Source: Nitrospira defluvii (GTDB lineage Bacteria > Nitrospirota > Nitrospiria > Nitrospirales > Nitrospiraceae). From it: DNA of 64,000 bases. The notes under the pieces are model-generated. The model was not told the DNA's origin. It worked only from the letters and a program-made list of their open reading frames with translations, and ran no database searches. The stretch's first letter is position 1; each line of letters starts with the position of its first letter. Positions 9,065 through 17,079 of the stretch are shown in pieces. The DNA is taken from positions 930,001-994,000 of the forward strand of contig NZ_CAJNBJ010000001.1 of NCBI RefSeq assembly GCF_905220995.1. The letters run 5' to 3'. The position numbers and the translations under genes were made by a program.

Positions 9065-9535
9065 ATGAAACGCTTTCATCTCCACATGGGAGTAGAGGAT
9101 CTTGATGAGTCCATTCGCTTTTATACGGCACTGTTTGGCGCCCCACCCGTGAAAACCAAGGCAGATTACGCCAAATGGATGCTGGAGGACCCGCGCATTA
9201 ATTTCGCAATATCCACCCGTGCCAAGAAAGGCGTCGATCATCTGGGTATTCAGGCCGATGGTGAAGACGAACTGGCAGAGCTCCGTGGACGGATTCAAGC
9301 CGGCCACTTACCGGTCGTCAATGAAGGAAAAACGGTGTGCTGCTATGCGCTGTCGGACAAATCATGGATACAGGACCCGTCCGGCCTTCCATGGGAAACG
9401 TACCGAACAATGGAGGATGCGCAACTATTCTCAGGCTCCAGTGAATCGTCGGATGGTGCCTGTTGCACGCCTCTCACCATGGCCACGCCGAACTGCTGTG
9501 AACCATCCGCACACACTGCGAGGTGTTGCGACTAA
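9065..9535 (+). CDS. arsI: ArsI/CadI-family dioxygenase (C-As lyase-like)
   Basis: Vicinal-oxygen-chelate protein of 156 residues. The positions known from ArsI C-As lyases are all visible: an early His (His5 or His7), His59 in VDHLGI, the vicinal pair Cys92-Cys93 in TVCCYALSDKSW, and Glu111 in LPWETY. ArsI enzymes cleave the carbon-arsenic bond of trivalent organoarsenicals such as MAs(III), releasing arsenite for Acr3. The tail carries three more CC pairs (after residue 130), a feature shared with CadI-like relatives. A GAGGGAGG ribosome site precedes it. The stop codon overlaps the arsC start. The alternative is a metal-binding CadI role without lyase activity. Confidence 0.85.
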   Translation: MKRFHLHMGVEDLDESIRFYTALFGAPPVKTKADYAKWMLEDPRINFAISTRAKKGVDHLGIQADGEDELAELRGRIQAGHLPVVNEGKTVCCYALSDKSWIQDPSGLPWETYRTMEDAQLFSGSSESSDGACCTPLTMATPNCCEPSAHTARCCD

Positions 9536-9990
9536 TGGAAGGCGACGTCACCAAAGTCTTAGTCCTCTGTACAGGGAATTCCTGTCGATCAGTGATGGCG
9601 GAAGCGCTGATCAACGACCTAGGCCGCGGTCGATATCAGGCATGGAGCGCCGGCAGCCATCCGGCGGGACATATACATCCCCAATCCATCGCAACCCTCA
9701 AGCGGCACGGCATTGATCCGGGTCAGCCGCGCAGCAAGTCGTGGAATGAGTTTGCCGATAATTCGTTCGATCTCGTGATTACCGTGTGCGATCAGGCCGC
9801 CGGCGAAAGCTGCCCCCTCTTTCACGGAACGCCGAAGAAGCTTCATTGGAGCACGCCTGACCCGGCAAAGGCGACCGGGAGCAATGAGGACATTCGGACG
9901 GCCTTTGACAGTGCGTTTCGTCTGCTGAGGCAACGTGTCGAGGATCTGGTACAAGTGTGTTCCAGCCCTAGTCACGGAGGAGCGCAATGA
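9535..9990 (+). CDS. arsC: Arsenate reductase, LMW-PTP type
   Basis: Thioredoxin- or related thiol-coupled arsenate reductase of the low-molecular-weight phosphatase fold, 151 residues. The P-loop CTGNSCRS gives Cys12 as nucleophile with Arg18, and the redox pair is Cys85 and Cys93 in CDQAAGESCP. It reduces arsenate to arsenite, the substrate of Acr3. The start ATG shares one base with the TAA of the preceding gene and its TGA overlaps the next ATG, so translation is coupled across three genes. A protein tyrosine phosphatase function is less likely given the extra cysteines and the context. Confidence 0.92.
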   Translation: MEGDVTKVLVLCTGNSCRSVMAEALINDLGRGRYQAWSAGSHPAGHIHPQSIATLKRHGIDPGQPRSKSWNEFADNSFDLVITVCDQAAGESCPLFHGTPKKLHWSTPDPAKATGSNEDIRTAFDSAFRLLRQRVEDLVQVCSSPSHGGAQ

Positions 9991-11111
9991 ACATTGCAAC
10001 TGTCCAGGACGTGCAAATGGTAGAGACCGGTAATGGTGGAGCGCCTGATTCTTCGCACGCCTCCCAACGACGGGCCGACCTCCTGATGCAATCGAAAAGA
10101 TGGCGCACACTCCTTTCTCTCACGATGTTAATGGCCGGCTGCCTGACCGCGTGCAATGCCGAAACACCCGCCGGAGCCGTTTCGATCGACGGATCAAGCA
10201 CGGTCTACCCGCTCTCCAAGGCGATGGCGGAAGCCTTCGGCAAAACGAATCCCGGCGTAAAATTCCAGATTGAATTCTCCGGTACCGGGGGAGGCTTCAA
10301 GAGATTGTGTGCGGGTCAAATCGATATTGCCGGCGCCTCACGCCCCATCAACACGATAGAGATTGAGGAGTGCACAGCTCGGCATATCGAGTACATCGAG
10401 CTGCCGGTCGCGTTCGATACTCTCTCCCTTGTGGTCAATACCAAGAACACGTTCGCCGATTGCCTCACTGTGAACGAACTTCGACGCATGTGGGAACCGG
10501 CTGCTGCGCGGACGATCAGCACGTGGCGACAGATCCGACCGAGCTTCCCGGCAGACCCGCTGGTGTTGTTCAGTCCAGGCAAAGACTCCGGAACATTCGA
10601 CTATTTTACACTGGCCATAGTCGGCAGCGAAGGCAAAAGCAGAGGCGACGTCACCATGAGCGAAGACGATATGGTGATCCAGCGTGGCGTCGCGGCCAAC
10701 CCACACGCCATCGGCTACCTCGGCCACGCGTACTACCAAAGCAATAGAGAGACGTTAAAGCTTGTTTCGGTAGACAACGGACACGGCTGCGTTGCACCCA
10801 GCACACAAACGGTCATCGATGCTACGTACGAACCGCTTTCACGACCATTGTTCATCTATGTCAACGCCGCTGCCGCCGCCCGCCCGGGTATCGAGGCGTT
10901 CACGCATTTCTATCTCTCCCCCGAAAGCGAGCAGTACGTCTCGAAAGCTGGTTACGTGCCACTGCCTCCTGCTGCCCGCGCCGTCCAGACCGCTCGATTC
11001 GAGAAGGAGGTCAAGGGCTCGGCCTTCGGCGGTCGCACGGTGCTTGGAGTGAGCCTCAATTGGTTCAACGTCAATGAGGAGGAGAGAATCAACGCTCAAC
11101 TGGTTCAATAG
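9987..11111 (+). CDS. PstS-like phosphate-binding lipoprotein in ars operon
   Basis: Periplasmic oxyanion-binding protein of the PstS type, about 374 residues. Binding-loop motifs are visible: DGSSTVYPL, FSGTGGGFKR, GASRPI and SPGKDSGTFDYF. The lipobox LTAC sits after an unusually long N terminus: from the ATG at 9987, which overlaps the arsC stop and has a strong GGAGGA site, the hydrophobic core begins only near residue 40. An ATG at 10086 would give a normal signal sequence. No pstCAB genes are nearby. In an arsenic cassette the likely role is selective phosphate capture, or arsenate binding, while arsenate is present. Confidence 0.85.
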   Translation: MNIATVQDVQMVETGNGGAPDSSHASQRRADLLMQSKRWRTLLSLTMLMAGCLTACNAETPAGAVSIDGSSTVYPLSKAMAEAFGKTNPGVKFQIEFSGTGGGFKRLCAGQIDIAGASRPINTIEIEECTARHIEYIELPVAFDTLSLVVNTKNTFADCLTVNELRRMWEPAAARTISTWRQIRPSFPADPLVLFSPGKDSGTFDYFTLAIVGSEGKSRGDVTMSEDDMVIQRGVAANPHAIGYLGHAYYQSNRETLKLVSVDNGHGCVAPSTQTVIDATYEPLSRPLFIYVNAAAAARPGIEAFTHFYLSPESEQYVSKAGYVPLPPAARAVQTARFEKEVKGSAFGGRTVLGVSLNWFNVNEEERINAQLVQ

Positions 11112-11604
11112 CGCCCATTGATGAGATTGAACAGATAACGACCCTCCGAGCAATACTCGACATCGTGAGAGGGGCTGAGAGGGTCGGCACCCAGCAAAAG
11201 GACCGTTTCCATAGGCAGCAGAATTATGACGGACCATGTCGGGGTCACCGAACAGCTCAACCATCGGTCATCAGGCAACAATGGGGAAGCGCTGTAAGTG
11301 AACGTAACAGGCTCAGTCTCATCCCTCGAACATATGAGTGGCAGGATGTGGAAGGTTCTCGCGGACCTGAGTTGGAGAAGGGACGCACCACTTCGAATTT
11401 TCCAAAGGATCAACAGAGGACAGGACGGACATGAAGACCGTGACACGAATTGGAGACAATCGGAATAGAAGGAAAAGTTAAATTGACTTGATTGAGCGCA
11501 AAAATGGCAGCAGAGTAGTCTCGAGCCCCACCGGCTTTCCTCTGCACATATCGCGGGCTTTTTGTCACGACTGACCAGCGTAAACCTACCGTCATAGGGA
11601 GGAC
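11112..11604. other. Gap after ars cassette, no clear gene
   Basis: About 490 bp with no convincing gene. A minus-strand frame of 113 codons (11105-11446) has neither a motif nor a ribosome site and overlaps the pstS end, and a plus-strand frame of 89 codons overlaps it. The region looks like degraded or regulatory DNA before the BLUF gene. Confidence 0.4.
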
Positions 11605-12024
11605 ATGATGTTTTGCCTCGTGTATGCCAGTTCTGCTACGAGACCCTTTTCTCCAGCTCAGCTAACCGACCTGCTCGCCTCCTGCCATGCACACAACAGT
11701 CAATTGGGTATTACGGGAATGTTGCTCTACAAAAACGGAAATTTTATGCAGGCGCTTGAGGGCGAGGAACAAGCGGTGTTGAATCTCTACGCAAAAATCT
11801 TCCAGGACGAGCGCCATAGCGGAATACTCACGCTCTTGCAGACAACCATACCGGCGCGACAATTCCCTGATTGGTCCATGGGGTTTCGCGATCTGAACTC
11901 TCCCGAGGTACGATCGCTGCTCGGATATAACGAGTTCTTGAATATGCCGCTTACCGGTGCCGAGTTCTCATCCGATCCCACGTATTGCCAACGGCTTCTG
12001 ACGATATTTAAGAAAATGATGTAA
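11605..12024 (+). CDS. Stand-alone BLUF photoreceptor protein
   Basis: Short BLUF protein of 139 residues: a flavin-binding blue-light sensor domain with only a short C-terminal extension. Key photocycle residues are in place: Tyr7 (LVYAS), Asn31, Gln49 (GNFMQALEGE), Trp90 and Met92 (WSMGF). The motif GITGMLLYKNGNF is characteristic. The Arg of the usual SRxxN helix is replaced (CHAHN). Like PixD-type proteins it lacks an output domain, so it must signal through a partner, which is not visible nearby. A GGGAGG ribosome site lies before the ATG. The gene is monocistronic between two gaps. Confidence 0.92.
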   Translation: MMFCLVYASSATRPFSPAQLTDLLASCHAHNSQLGITGMLLYKNGNFMQALEGEEQAVLNLYAKIFQDERHSGILTLLQTTIPARQFPDWSMGFRDLNSPEVRSLLGYNEFLNMPLTGAEFSSDPTYCQRLLTIFKKMM

Positions 12025-12688
12025 ACGTATCTCTGTTTCCCAAATGCCCGCCTCCTCCTGCACCCTCCCCCCGCTGACCTCATATTTGCACAGAATCCTT
12101 CTATCTCTCTGAAGGGCGATCCGAATAGCCTGGGAACCCATTGCCCCTAGTGCGGGGATCCTCGAGCAATCAGTTCGCCCATGTCGATGAGGACCCTGAC
12201 TCGCCCCAAGGCATGACGAGACTGTTCTCACATCAGCGCCTCGCGGCTGAAGACACTCCAGATCTGCTGGATCAGCGGGTAAGAAACTTAGATGGGGAAT
12301 CGAAAAGGGCCGGCCATCGTTGTCGTCCGATGGTTTCATGGAAATATCGCTACCTCATTCGCGATCAATCACCTCACAACGCTCATCCTCTCAAAACCAT
12401 GCCCTAGCGATGGTCTCCATTTAGCAGCGGAGCCGCATATTCGTTCCCTGCCATTTGACCAAATTCATGGCATGGCGAATGTGAGAAACAGAGGAAACGG
12501 CTCCTTCCTAAGTCGCACCTCGATCCTTTAACTACAGGTATTACTTAGTTATGGGATCTCGGTATCTCGGATGTGGCGTGCGAATGCGACCATGGGAAAT
12601 GATGAGAGGCTGACGACTCAAAGACCGTCTTTAACACTGTCTGAAAACGGCCTGATGACCAGGGAAGAAAGGCAAGAGTAGGAAAAAT
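12025..12688. other. Gap between BLUF gene and tRNA-Gly
   Basis: About 660 bp with only short frames lacking motifs (the longest is 123 codons on the minus strand, overlapping the BLUF end). Base composition is less GC-rich than the neighbours. I see no repeats or known RNA here; it may be a remnant of past insertion beside the tRNA gene. Confidence 0.4.
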
Positions 12689-12763
12689 TGGAGCGGGAAA
12701 CGGGATTTGAACCCGCGACCCTCGCCTTGGCAAGGCGATGCTCTACCACTGAGCTATTCCCGC
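12689..12763 (-). tRNA. tRNA-Gly(GCC)
   Basis: On the minus strand the acceptor GCGGGAA pairs with TTCCCGC, the D arm AGCTCAGTGGTAGAGC, the anticodon loop TTGCCAA with anticodon GCC, and the T arm GGGTTCAAATCCC are all intact. The 3' CCA is encoded. Length is 75 nt. Confidence 0.97.
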
Positions 12764-13038
12764 GTCCGCGTGCCAGAAGAAGCGGGATTCTACCGGCGAC
12801 ATGCAAAGACTGTCAAGCAGGAGGCCACAAATATCATCGGCGATTCGACACCAGGCCACTACTCAAAACCACGCCTCTGTCCGACGATGCGCGCGCAGAC
12901 GCCCCGCCTCCCGCAGAGAAATTGGCCTTTCGACTCAGATGTGCCTGCTTCTTCTGTCCACTTGACGGACTTGAGAGGCTTGAGTAAAGTGAGTGTGATG
13001 TCGCGTTTTGCCCATTTCATCAGCGAGGTACCCCTAGC

Positions 13039-13368
13039 GTGACCTCCCGCCCGCAGCACTCGGCTCCCTTTGCAGCACTAGCCGTTCCATTTGACGAGTA
13101 TCTCGCATCAGGCAAGATTCCTGAAGGACTTCTGATCAGCGAATATGTGGAGCAGCAATTCGTCGAGCGGTTAGTGCACTACGTACTGAGCGTCCCGGCC
13201 GGTAGTTATTCCATGGCTCAGCTCAGCCGCCTGCTCGAGCAAATCGATCCCCGCGCCCAGGTATTTTTCTTTAAGCGACTCAAGGAAAACAGTCCGGACA
13301 GCTTGAAGGATTTTGCACCGCTCTATTACGGATTCATGAACGAGTTCCATTCCCTCCTGTTTACGTAA
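13039..13368 (+). CDS. Conserved-looking small protein, unknown
   Basis: A 109-residue protein starting with GTG after a GCGAGGT site. It is soluble and predicted helical with many aromatic residues near the end (APLYYGFMNEFHSLLF). No motif is recognised. Codon use is like the neighbours. It is followed at 85 bp by another unknown gene with its own promoter, so the two are probably transcribed separately. Confidence 0.6.
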   Translation: MTSRPQHSAPFAALAVPFDEYLASGKIPEGLLISEYVEQQFVERLVHYVLSVPAGSYSMAQLSRLLEQIDPRAQVFFFKRLKENSPDSLKDFAPLYYGFMNEFHSLLFT

Positions 13369-13392
13369 GTCGCCGTCCAACAAAAAAATACC

Positions 13393-13420
13393 TTGTCGCC
13401 CCCCTAATCTCAGGTATAAT
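13393..13420 (+). promoter_or_regulatory. Sigma70-like promoter of next gene
   Basis: TTGTCG at 13393-13398 and a perfect TATAAT at 13415-13420 are 16 bp apart, with an AAGGAG ribosome site and an ATG at 13453 downstream. Confidence 0.65.
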
Positions 13421-13452
13421 CACGAGAACCTCTTAATGAGCCAAGGAGCACT

Positions 13453-13821
13453 ATGAATCCCACGTTACAACGCGCTGTTACGAGTTTCTATAATCTGGTC
13501 TATGAAGCCCAGACGTTTGCGACCACCATGTCCCGAATCGATACCGCCGAGCAGGAGCATTACGCCGGCCGAATCGAGGGCTTGAATTGGGTCCTGGACC
13601 GCTGCCAAGAACTCGAGGACATGGACACCAACATTACCCCGACCACACTGCAACGTGTGCTGACGGAAGTGAAATCGGATCTGGATCATGAGCTCTCCGT
13701 GCAGCGTCGCGAAAAGGGCAGACGGGCCGACGGTCGTGAGGAAGCCTTGACCTTCGTGGCGGACTATTTGTCCAGCCTGATCACGGCGACTGAAATCGAA
13801 TCCGCAAAAACCTCCGTATAA
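13453..13821 (+). CDS. Small helical protein, unknown
   Basis: A 122-residue, charged, mostly helical soluble protein that I cannot name. The first half contains a Glu/Asp-rich segment (CQELEDMDTNITP) and the second half has a basic patch (QRREKGRRADGREEAL) followed by a hydrophobic helix. Expression support is good: a near-consensus promoter and an AAGGAG ribosome site five bases before the ATG. The next gene, for a membrane protein, begins 57 bp on. Confidence 0.65.
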   Translation: MNPTLQRAVTSFYNLVYEAQTFATTMSRIDTAEQEHYAGRIEGLNWVLDRCQELEDMDTNITPTTLQRVLTEVKSDLDHELSVQRREKGRRADGREEALTFVADYLSSLITATEIESAKTSV

Positions 13822-13878
13822 CCGCCTGTCGATTATCTCCAGGCTTATTTTTCGTTATGGCCTCCTCCGAGGGCGACT

Positions 13879-14118
13879 ATGGCCCGTGAGTGGATCATCT
13901 TCGCCATCTGTCTCGGCTTGGGAGGCCATATTGCCCTTGCTGTCGTGTTACACGCCCCCGAGATGTGGCCATGGAGCAAGGCCTGGCTATACGGTCTGCT
14001 GTCAGGGGTCGCCCTCTATGTCGTGGTGCAGGTGATTCGCTCCCTCTGGTGGGTCTTTCGAGGCAGAAATGCCGACGAGTCTGAGGCTCGCGAGGATCAA
14101 CCGGCCGGCCGTTCGTGA
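13879..14118 (+). CDS. Small two-helix membrane protein, unknown
   Basis: A 79-residue protein with two hydrophobic helices at about residues 5-24 and 36-55, the second followed by the basic segment RSLWWVFRGRN and an acidic tail. This gives a likely topology with both ends in the cytoplasm. No family is recognised. It may be cotranscribed with the gene before it. Confidence 0.6.
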   Translation: MAREWIIFAICLGLGGHIALAVVLHAPEMWPWSKAWLYGLLSGVALYVVVQVIRSLWWVFRGRNADESEAREDQPAGRS

Positions 14119-14179
14119 CGTCACTCGTGCCGGACTTCAAACATTGCACCGTCCCCCTCTCCTCAGTAGAATAGGTTCC

Positions 14180-14467
14180 ATGCAACGGCGTTCAAACAGA
14201 CCCTCCCCTCCAGGTTGGCCGCCAAGGCCCATGCAGCCACGAGCTACTCCCGGAACTCAGCCCCCCCGCCAGCCGGATCAATACGATTCATTCAATGCCT
14301 CCCTGCTCTATTGCGGGCATTGTCGACAAGCCACCCCCACTCGCCAACGTCTCCTGCTCGTGTTGCCGACGGGAAATCTCTACGAATACTTCTGTGCCCA
14401 ATGCGGAACTTCAACCGGCTCAAAAACTGAAAGCGTTGCGGCCGAGGGCGGACTGCTCAGTCCGTAG
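14180..14467 (+). CDS. Small zinc-ribbon protein, unknown
   Basis: A 95-residue protein from the ATG at 14180. A proline- and arginine-rich N terminus (about 35 residues) precedes a compact zinc ribbon: CGHC at about residues 46-49 and CAQC about 25 residues later. The tail is short and polar. A nucleic-acid or protein-binding role is possible from the ribbon alone. The frame is open further upstream, but those codons overlap the previous gene. Confidence 0.6.
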   Translation: MQRRSNRPSPPGWPPRPMQPRATPGTQPPRQPDQYDSFNASLLYCGHCRQATPTRQRLLLVLPTGNLYEYFCAQCGTSTGSKTESVAAEGGLLSP

Positions 14468-14596
14468 ACCTCCCTTCTCTGTCGTGAGCTCTGGTATAGG
14501 GAACCGACGGCAGCCCACGCCAGGCGGAAAACACACCGGAAACTCGGGAGGAGATTGGTTGCGGAGTGGGGAGGAGGGCGGCTCGAAGGAAGGAAT

Positions 14597-14857
14597 TTAG
14601 GCAAGCTGATCGAGCGGGATCCCCTCGTCAATCAGCATCACAGGGATGTCTTCCCGCACTGGATAAAGAATCTTCTTATCTGAGCGAATCAACCCGCCAT
14701 CCAGCTTCTCGGTGACCGGCTTTTGCGCATAGTTCTTCAGCTGACCGCGATCAATCGCCCCATTAATCTTCTCAATCAAACCCTCGTCGGCGACCGCCAC
14801 AGGCTGCTTCGTGTCGGGACAGCACAGAATCGCCACAAGATCATTCGCGAGGCTCAT
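14597..14857 (-). CDS. Trm112-like (UPF0434) protein
   Basis: Small Trm112-family protein, 86 residues from the ATG at 14857, matching the family N terminus ahead of the block AILCCPDTKQPVAV. The C-terminal strand pair KKILYPVREDIPVMLIDEG is diagnostic. Only one CP-type cysteine pair is obvious and the second zinc-ribbon pair is lost, as in many bacterial members. The frame stays open and plausible up to a GTG at 15010, which would add 51 residues and nearly touch the divergent DUF502 gene, so the true start is uncertain. Trm112 proteins partner methyltransferases; the bacterial role is mostly unknown. Confidence 0.7.
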   Translation of the reverse strand: MSLANDLVAILCCPDTKQPVAVADEGLIEKINGAIDRGQLKNYAQKPVTEKLDGGLIRSDKKILYPVREDIPVMLIDEGIPLDQLA

Positions 14858-15035
14858 TTTTTTTCGCAAGGCGTCACTCACGATCATTCTCTCAATCTCA
14901 CCCGACAGGGCGACTTGGATGTTTGGGGCAAGATAGTCCAAACGGAACAGTAGATCAAGAAGATACCAAAACTCTTCTCCATCTGGTATCGTGGAATTCT
15001 CAGACGGCACCTACTGACCAGCACCGGGATTCCAC

Positions 15036-15662
15036 GTGACTTCTTCTCATCGGCTTGGACGCATCTTTCTGACGGGGCTTATCGTGCTGGTCCCGGCATG
15101 GACCACCTTTCTGATCCTGGCGGCCCTGTTCGAGACATTGGATTCACTCCTACTCGACCTAATCGGACGACAAATCCAGCCCTACGCTCCCGGCCTCGGC
15201 GTCCTGCTGCTCCTCGGCATGGTCCTCATCGTCGGCGCTATCGCCACGCAAGTCATCGGGCAACGATTTGTCCATTGGACCGAAACGACACTCGAACGGA
15301 TTCCGCTGATCCGCAGCATCTATCTGACGCTCAAGAGTATGACGGACCTCCTCAACTATCGAGCCCGCTTCGGGCAAAGTACCGTCGTGGCGTTTCCCTT
15401 TCCACGGGATGGGCTGTGGGCGCTCGGCTTCGTGATGGGCTCGCCGCCGCCGGCACTGCAAATCGCCCCGATGGTCGAACTCGTCATGGTGTTCGTGCCG
15501 ACGGCCATCCACCCCTTTACCGGATATTTGGCCATGATCCCCAAATCTCAGCTGCACCCGCTGAACCTCCTGCCGGAAGAGGCCTTAAAGCTGGAGTTCT
15601 CCGCAGGATTGTACCGTCCATTACAAGGCTGGCTCACCTCACCGGCACAGAAACCCTCATGA
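15036..15662 (+). CDS. DUF502 membrane protein
   Basis: A 208-residue DUF502 protein with two N-terminal membrane helices (about residues 8-30 and 52-74) and a soluble domain with the family pattern LERIPLIRSIYLTLKSM and later GYLAMIPKSQL. Function of the family is not known. It starts with GTG and its TGA overlaps the ATG of the next gene, so the two are coupled. The divergent Trm112-like gene lies close by. Confidence 0.85.
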   Translation: MTSSHRLGRIFLTGLIVLVPAWTTFLILAALFETLDSLLLDLIGRQIQPYAPGLGVLLLLGMVLIVGAIATQVIGQRFVHWTETTLERIPLIRSIYLTLKSMTDLLNYRARFGQSTVVAFPFPRDGLWALGFVMGSPPPALQIAPMVELVMVFVPTAIHPFTGYLAMIPKSQLHPLNLLPEEALKLEFSAGLYRPLQGWLTSPAQKPS

Positions 15663-16177
15663 TCCCCGCCGAACGATTGTGCGTCCGCCCAGCGAGGGTG
15701 GAAGACTTGGACATCCTCACCACATTCAGCGCCGCCATGGCCTGGGAGACGGAACAGCGTCGGCTCGACCTCACGCGACTGCGACAGGGTACGCAAGCCG
15801 TGATCGATCGCCCTGAACGGGGACAATTTTACGTGACGGAGTTGCGCCAGGAGCCTCCGGCCGATACAGTGATAGTGGGGCAACTGCTGATCACCTACGA
15901 ATGGAGCGACTGGCGGAATGCCCAATTTTGGTGGATCCAAAGCGTCTATGTGACGCCTCACTGGCGACGGCATGGCGTTTATCGAGCTATGCATCGCACC
16001 ATCGTCGAACTCGCCCGCTCGCGAACCGATGTGTGCGGCGTCCGTCTGTACGTGGAGGGGGACAACGCCATCGCCAAACAGGTGTATGAACGCGTCGGAC
16101 TCTTCTCGTCGACCTACAGGATCTATGAATCGGACTTCGTGCTACCCGGCCACAATGCCCCTGGACAAAATCCCTGA
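15659..16177 (+). CDS. GNAT-family N-acetyltransferase
   Basis: GNAT acetyltransferase of 172 residues. The acetyl-CoA loop is visible as VYVTPHWRRHGVYRAM (the R/Q-x-x-G-x-G/A pattern in slightly altered form), followed by the helix and LYVEGDNAIAKQVYERVG, the classic end of the fold. The substrate cannot be told. It overlaps the DUF502 stop by four bases and is followed after 36 bp by a lipoprotein gene. Confidence 0.87.
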   Translation: MIPAERLCVRPARVEDLDILTTFSAAMAWETEQRRLDLTRLRQGTQAVIDRPERGQFYVTELRQEPPADTVIVGQLLITYEWSDWRNAQFWWIQSVYVTPHWRRHGVYRAMHRTIVELARSRTDVCGVRLYVEGDNAIAKQVYERVGLFSSTYRIYESDFVLPGHNAPGQNP

Positions 16178-16213
16178 GAAGCTCGTGGTCCGCCCGCGGA
16201 AGGAGAAACGAAC

Positions 16214-16594
16214 ATGCGACGATCAGCCCTACCCCTCACCATCATGATGCTCACGCTGAATGCCTGCGCATTCAGCCGCGGCACCCTTGGTGAGGAGATC
16301 AAAACAGACACCATTAATGCCATCAAGAAGGGGGTGACGACTAGGACGGAAATTCTGGCGCAGCTTGGCGCGCCCGACCGTCTTCTGCAACTCAATGGGC
16401 GCGATCTGTTCCAATACTACCGGTACGATGCCAAAGTCGGCAGTTTACTCCTGATCATCGCCAACTTTTCCCGTGTCTCCGTCAAGAGCGACGACCTCTT
16501 TGTCATCATCAATCGTGAGGGCATCGTGGAAGAGGTCATTGCGTCAAAACGCACCGACCGGCTCGATTTCCGCTTCTGGCCCTTCGGAGATTGA
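16214..16594 (+). CDS. BamE/SmpA-like lipoprotein 1
   Basis: Lipoprotein of 126 residues with a signal sequence ending in the lipobox LTLNAC. The domain KKGVTTRTEILAQLGAP followed by a paired strand region LFQYYRYD matches the BamE/SmpA/OmlA pattern, a fold found in outer-membrane assembly factors and other small envelope lipoproteins. The ribosome site is AAGGAG. A second protein of the same type is encoded 4 bp downstream. Confidence 0.75.
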   Translation: MRRSALPLTIMMLTLNACAFSRGTLGEEIKTDTINAIKKGVTTRTEILAQLGAPDRLLQLNGRDLFQYYRYDAKVGSLLLIIANFSRVSVKSDDLFVIINREGIVEEVIASKRTDRLDFRFWPFGD

Positions 16595-16598
16595 CACC

Positions 16599-17021
16599 AT
16601 GATCAGCAAGACGGGTTGCCGCAGGCTTCTTGCCGCAACCACACTGGTGCTGACGCTGTCCGGCTGTAACGTCGCCCGGCTCACCATCAACACCCCCCTG
16701 ACGCCGGAATCAGTCGCCTTCATAACCGAGGGGCGCACCACACTCACAGAGGTGATCGCGACCTTGGGGGCTCCCGACACGATCACCGACGCCGACTCAG
16801 GTACCGTCGTGACCTACCGATTCCTTGACGCCAAGTATTCCCGCGTCAATTTCGGCTGGCTCGTCAAACCCTGGTCTCCAGTGGATCCTGACCTCGTCTT
16901 CTCTCGCTCAGGCCTCGGCACCGATGCCTTCGAGCTTGTCTGCGACCACAACTGGATTGTGACGCACCGAGCCTTCGTACGGCATCGCCCGGAATTGCCC
17001 TTTACCCCGTATCCCTTTTAA
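16599..17021 (+). CDS. BamE/SmpA-like lipoprotein 2
   Basis: A 140-residue lipoprotein with lipobox LTLSGC and the same BamE-like core as the previous gene: ITEGRTTLTEVIATLGAPD and a following strand TVVTYRF. The distal part (HNWIVTHRAFVRHRPELPF) is specific to this copy. The pair probably arose by duplication and divergence, or they act together in the outer membrane. There is no bamA or other assembly gene nearby, so a role in the Bam complex is not supported by context. Confidence 0.72.
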   Translation: MISKTGCRRLLAATTLVLTLSGCNVARLTINTPLTPESVAFITEGRTTLTEVIATLGAPDTITDADSGTVVTYRFLDAKYSRVNFGWLVKPWSPVDPDLVFSRSGLGTDAFELVCDHNWIVTHRAFVRHRPELPFTPYPF

Positions 17022-17043
17022 CGCCGCTTTCACGACATCCGAA

Positions 17044-17072
17044 TTGCCGCCTGCCGGGCATCTCGCTATAAT
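17044..17072 (+). promoter_or_regulatory. Promoter of LOG gene, probably leaderless
   Basis: TTGCCG at 17044-17049 and consensus TATAAT at 17067-17072 are separated by 17 bp. The predicted transcription start (about 17079) coincides with the in-frame ATG at 17080, which argues for a leaderless mRNA and against the upstream ATG at 17071 as the start. Confidence 0.65.
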
Positions 17073-17079
17073 GCCCCCC

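Noticed and set aside
11105-11446. Minus-strand 113-codon frame after the ars cassette
   Set aside because: It overlaps the pstS-like end, has no ribosome site and competes with a plus-strand frame of similar length.
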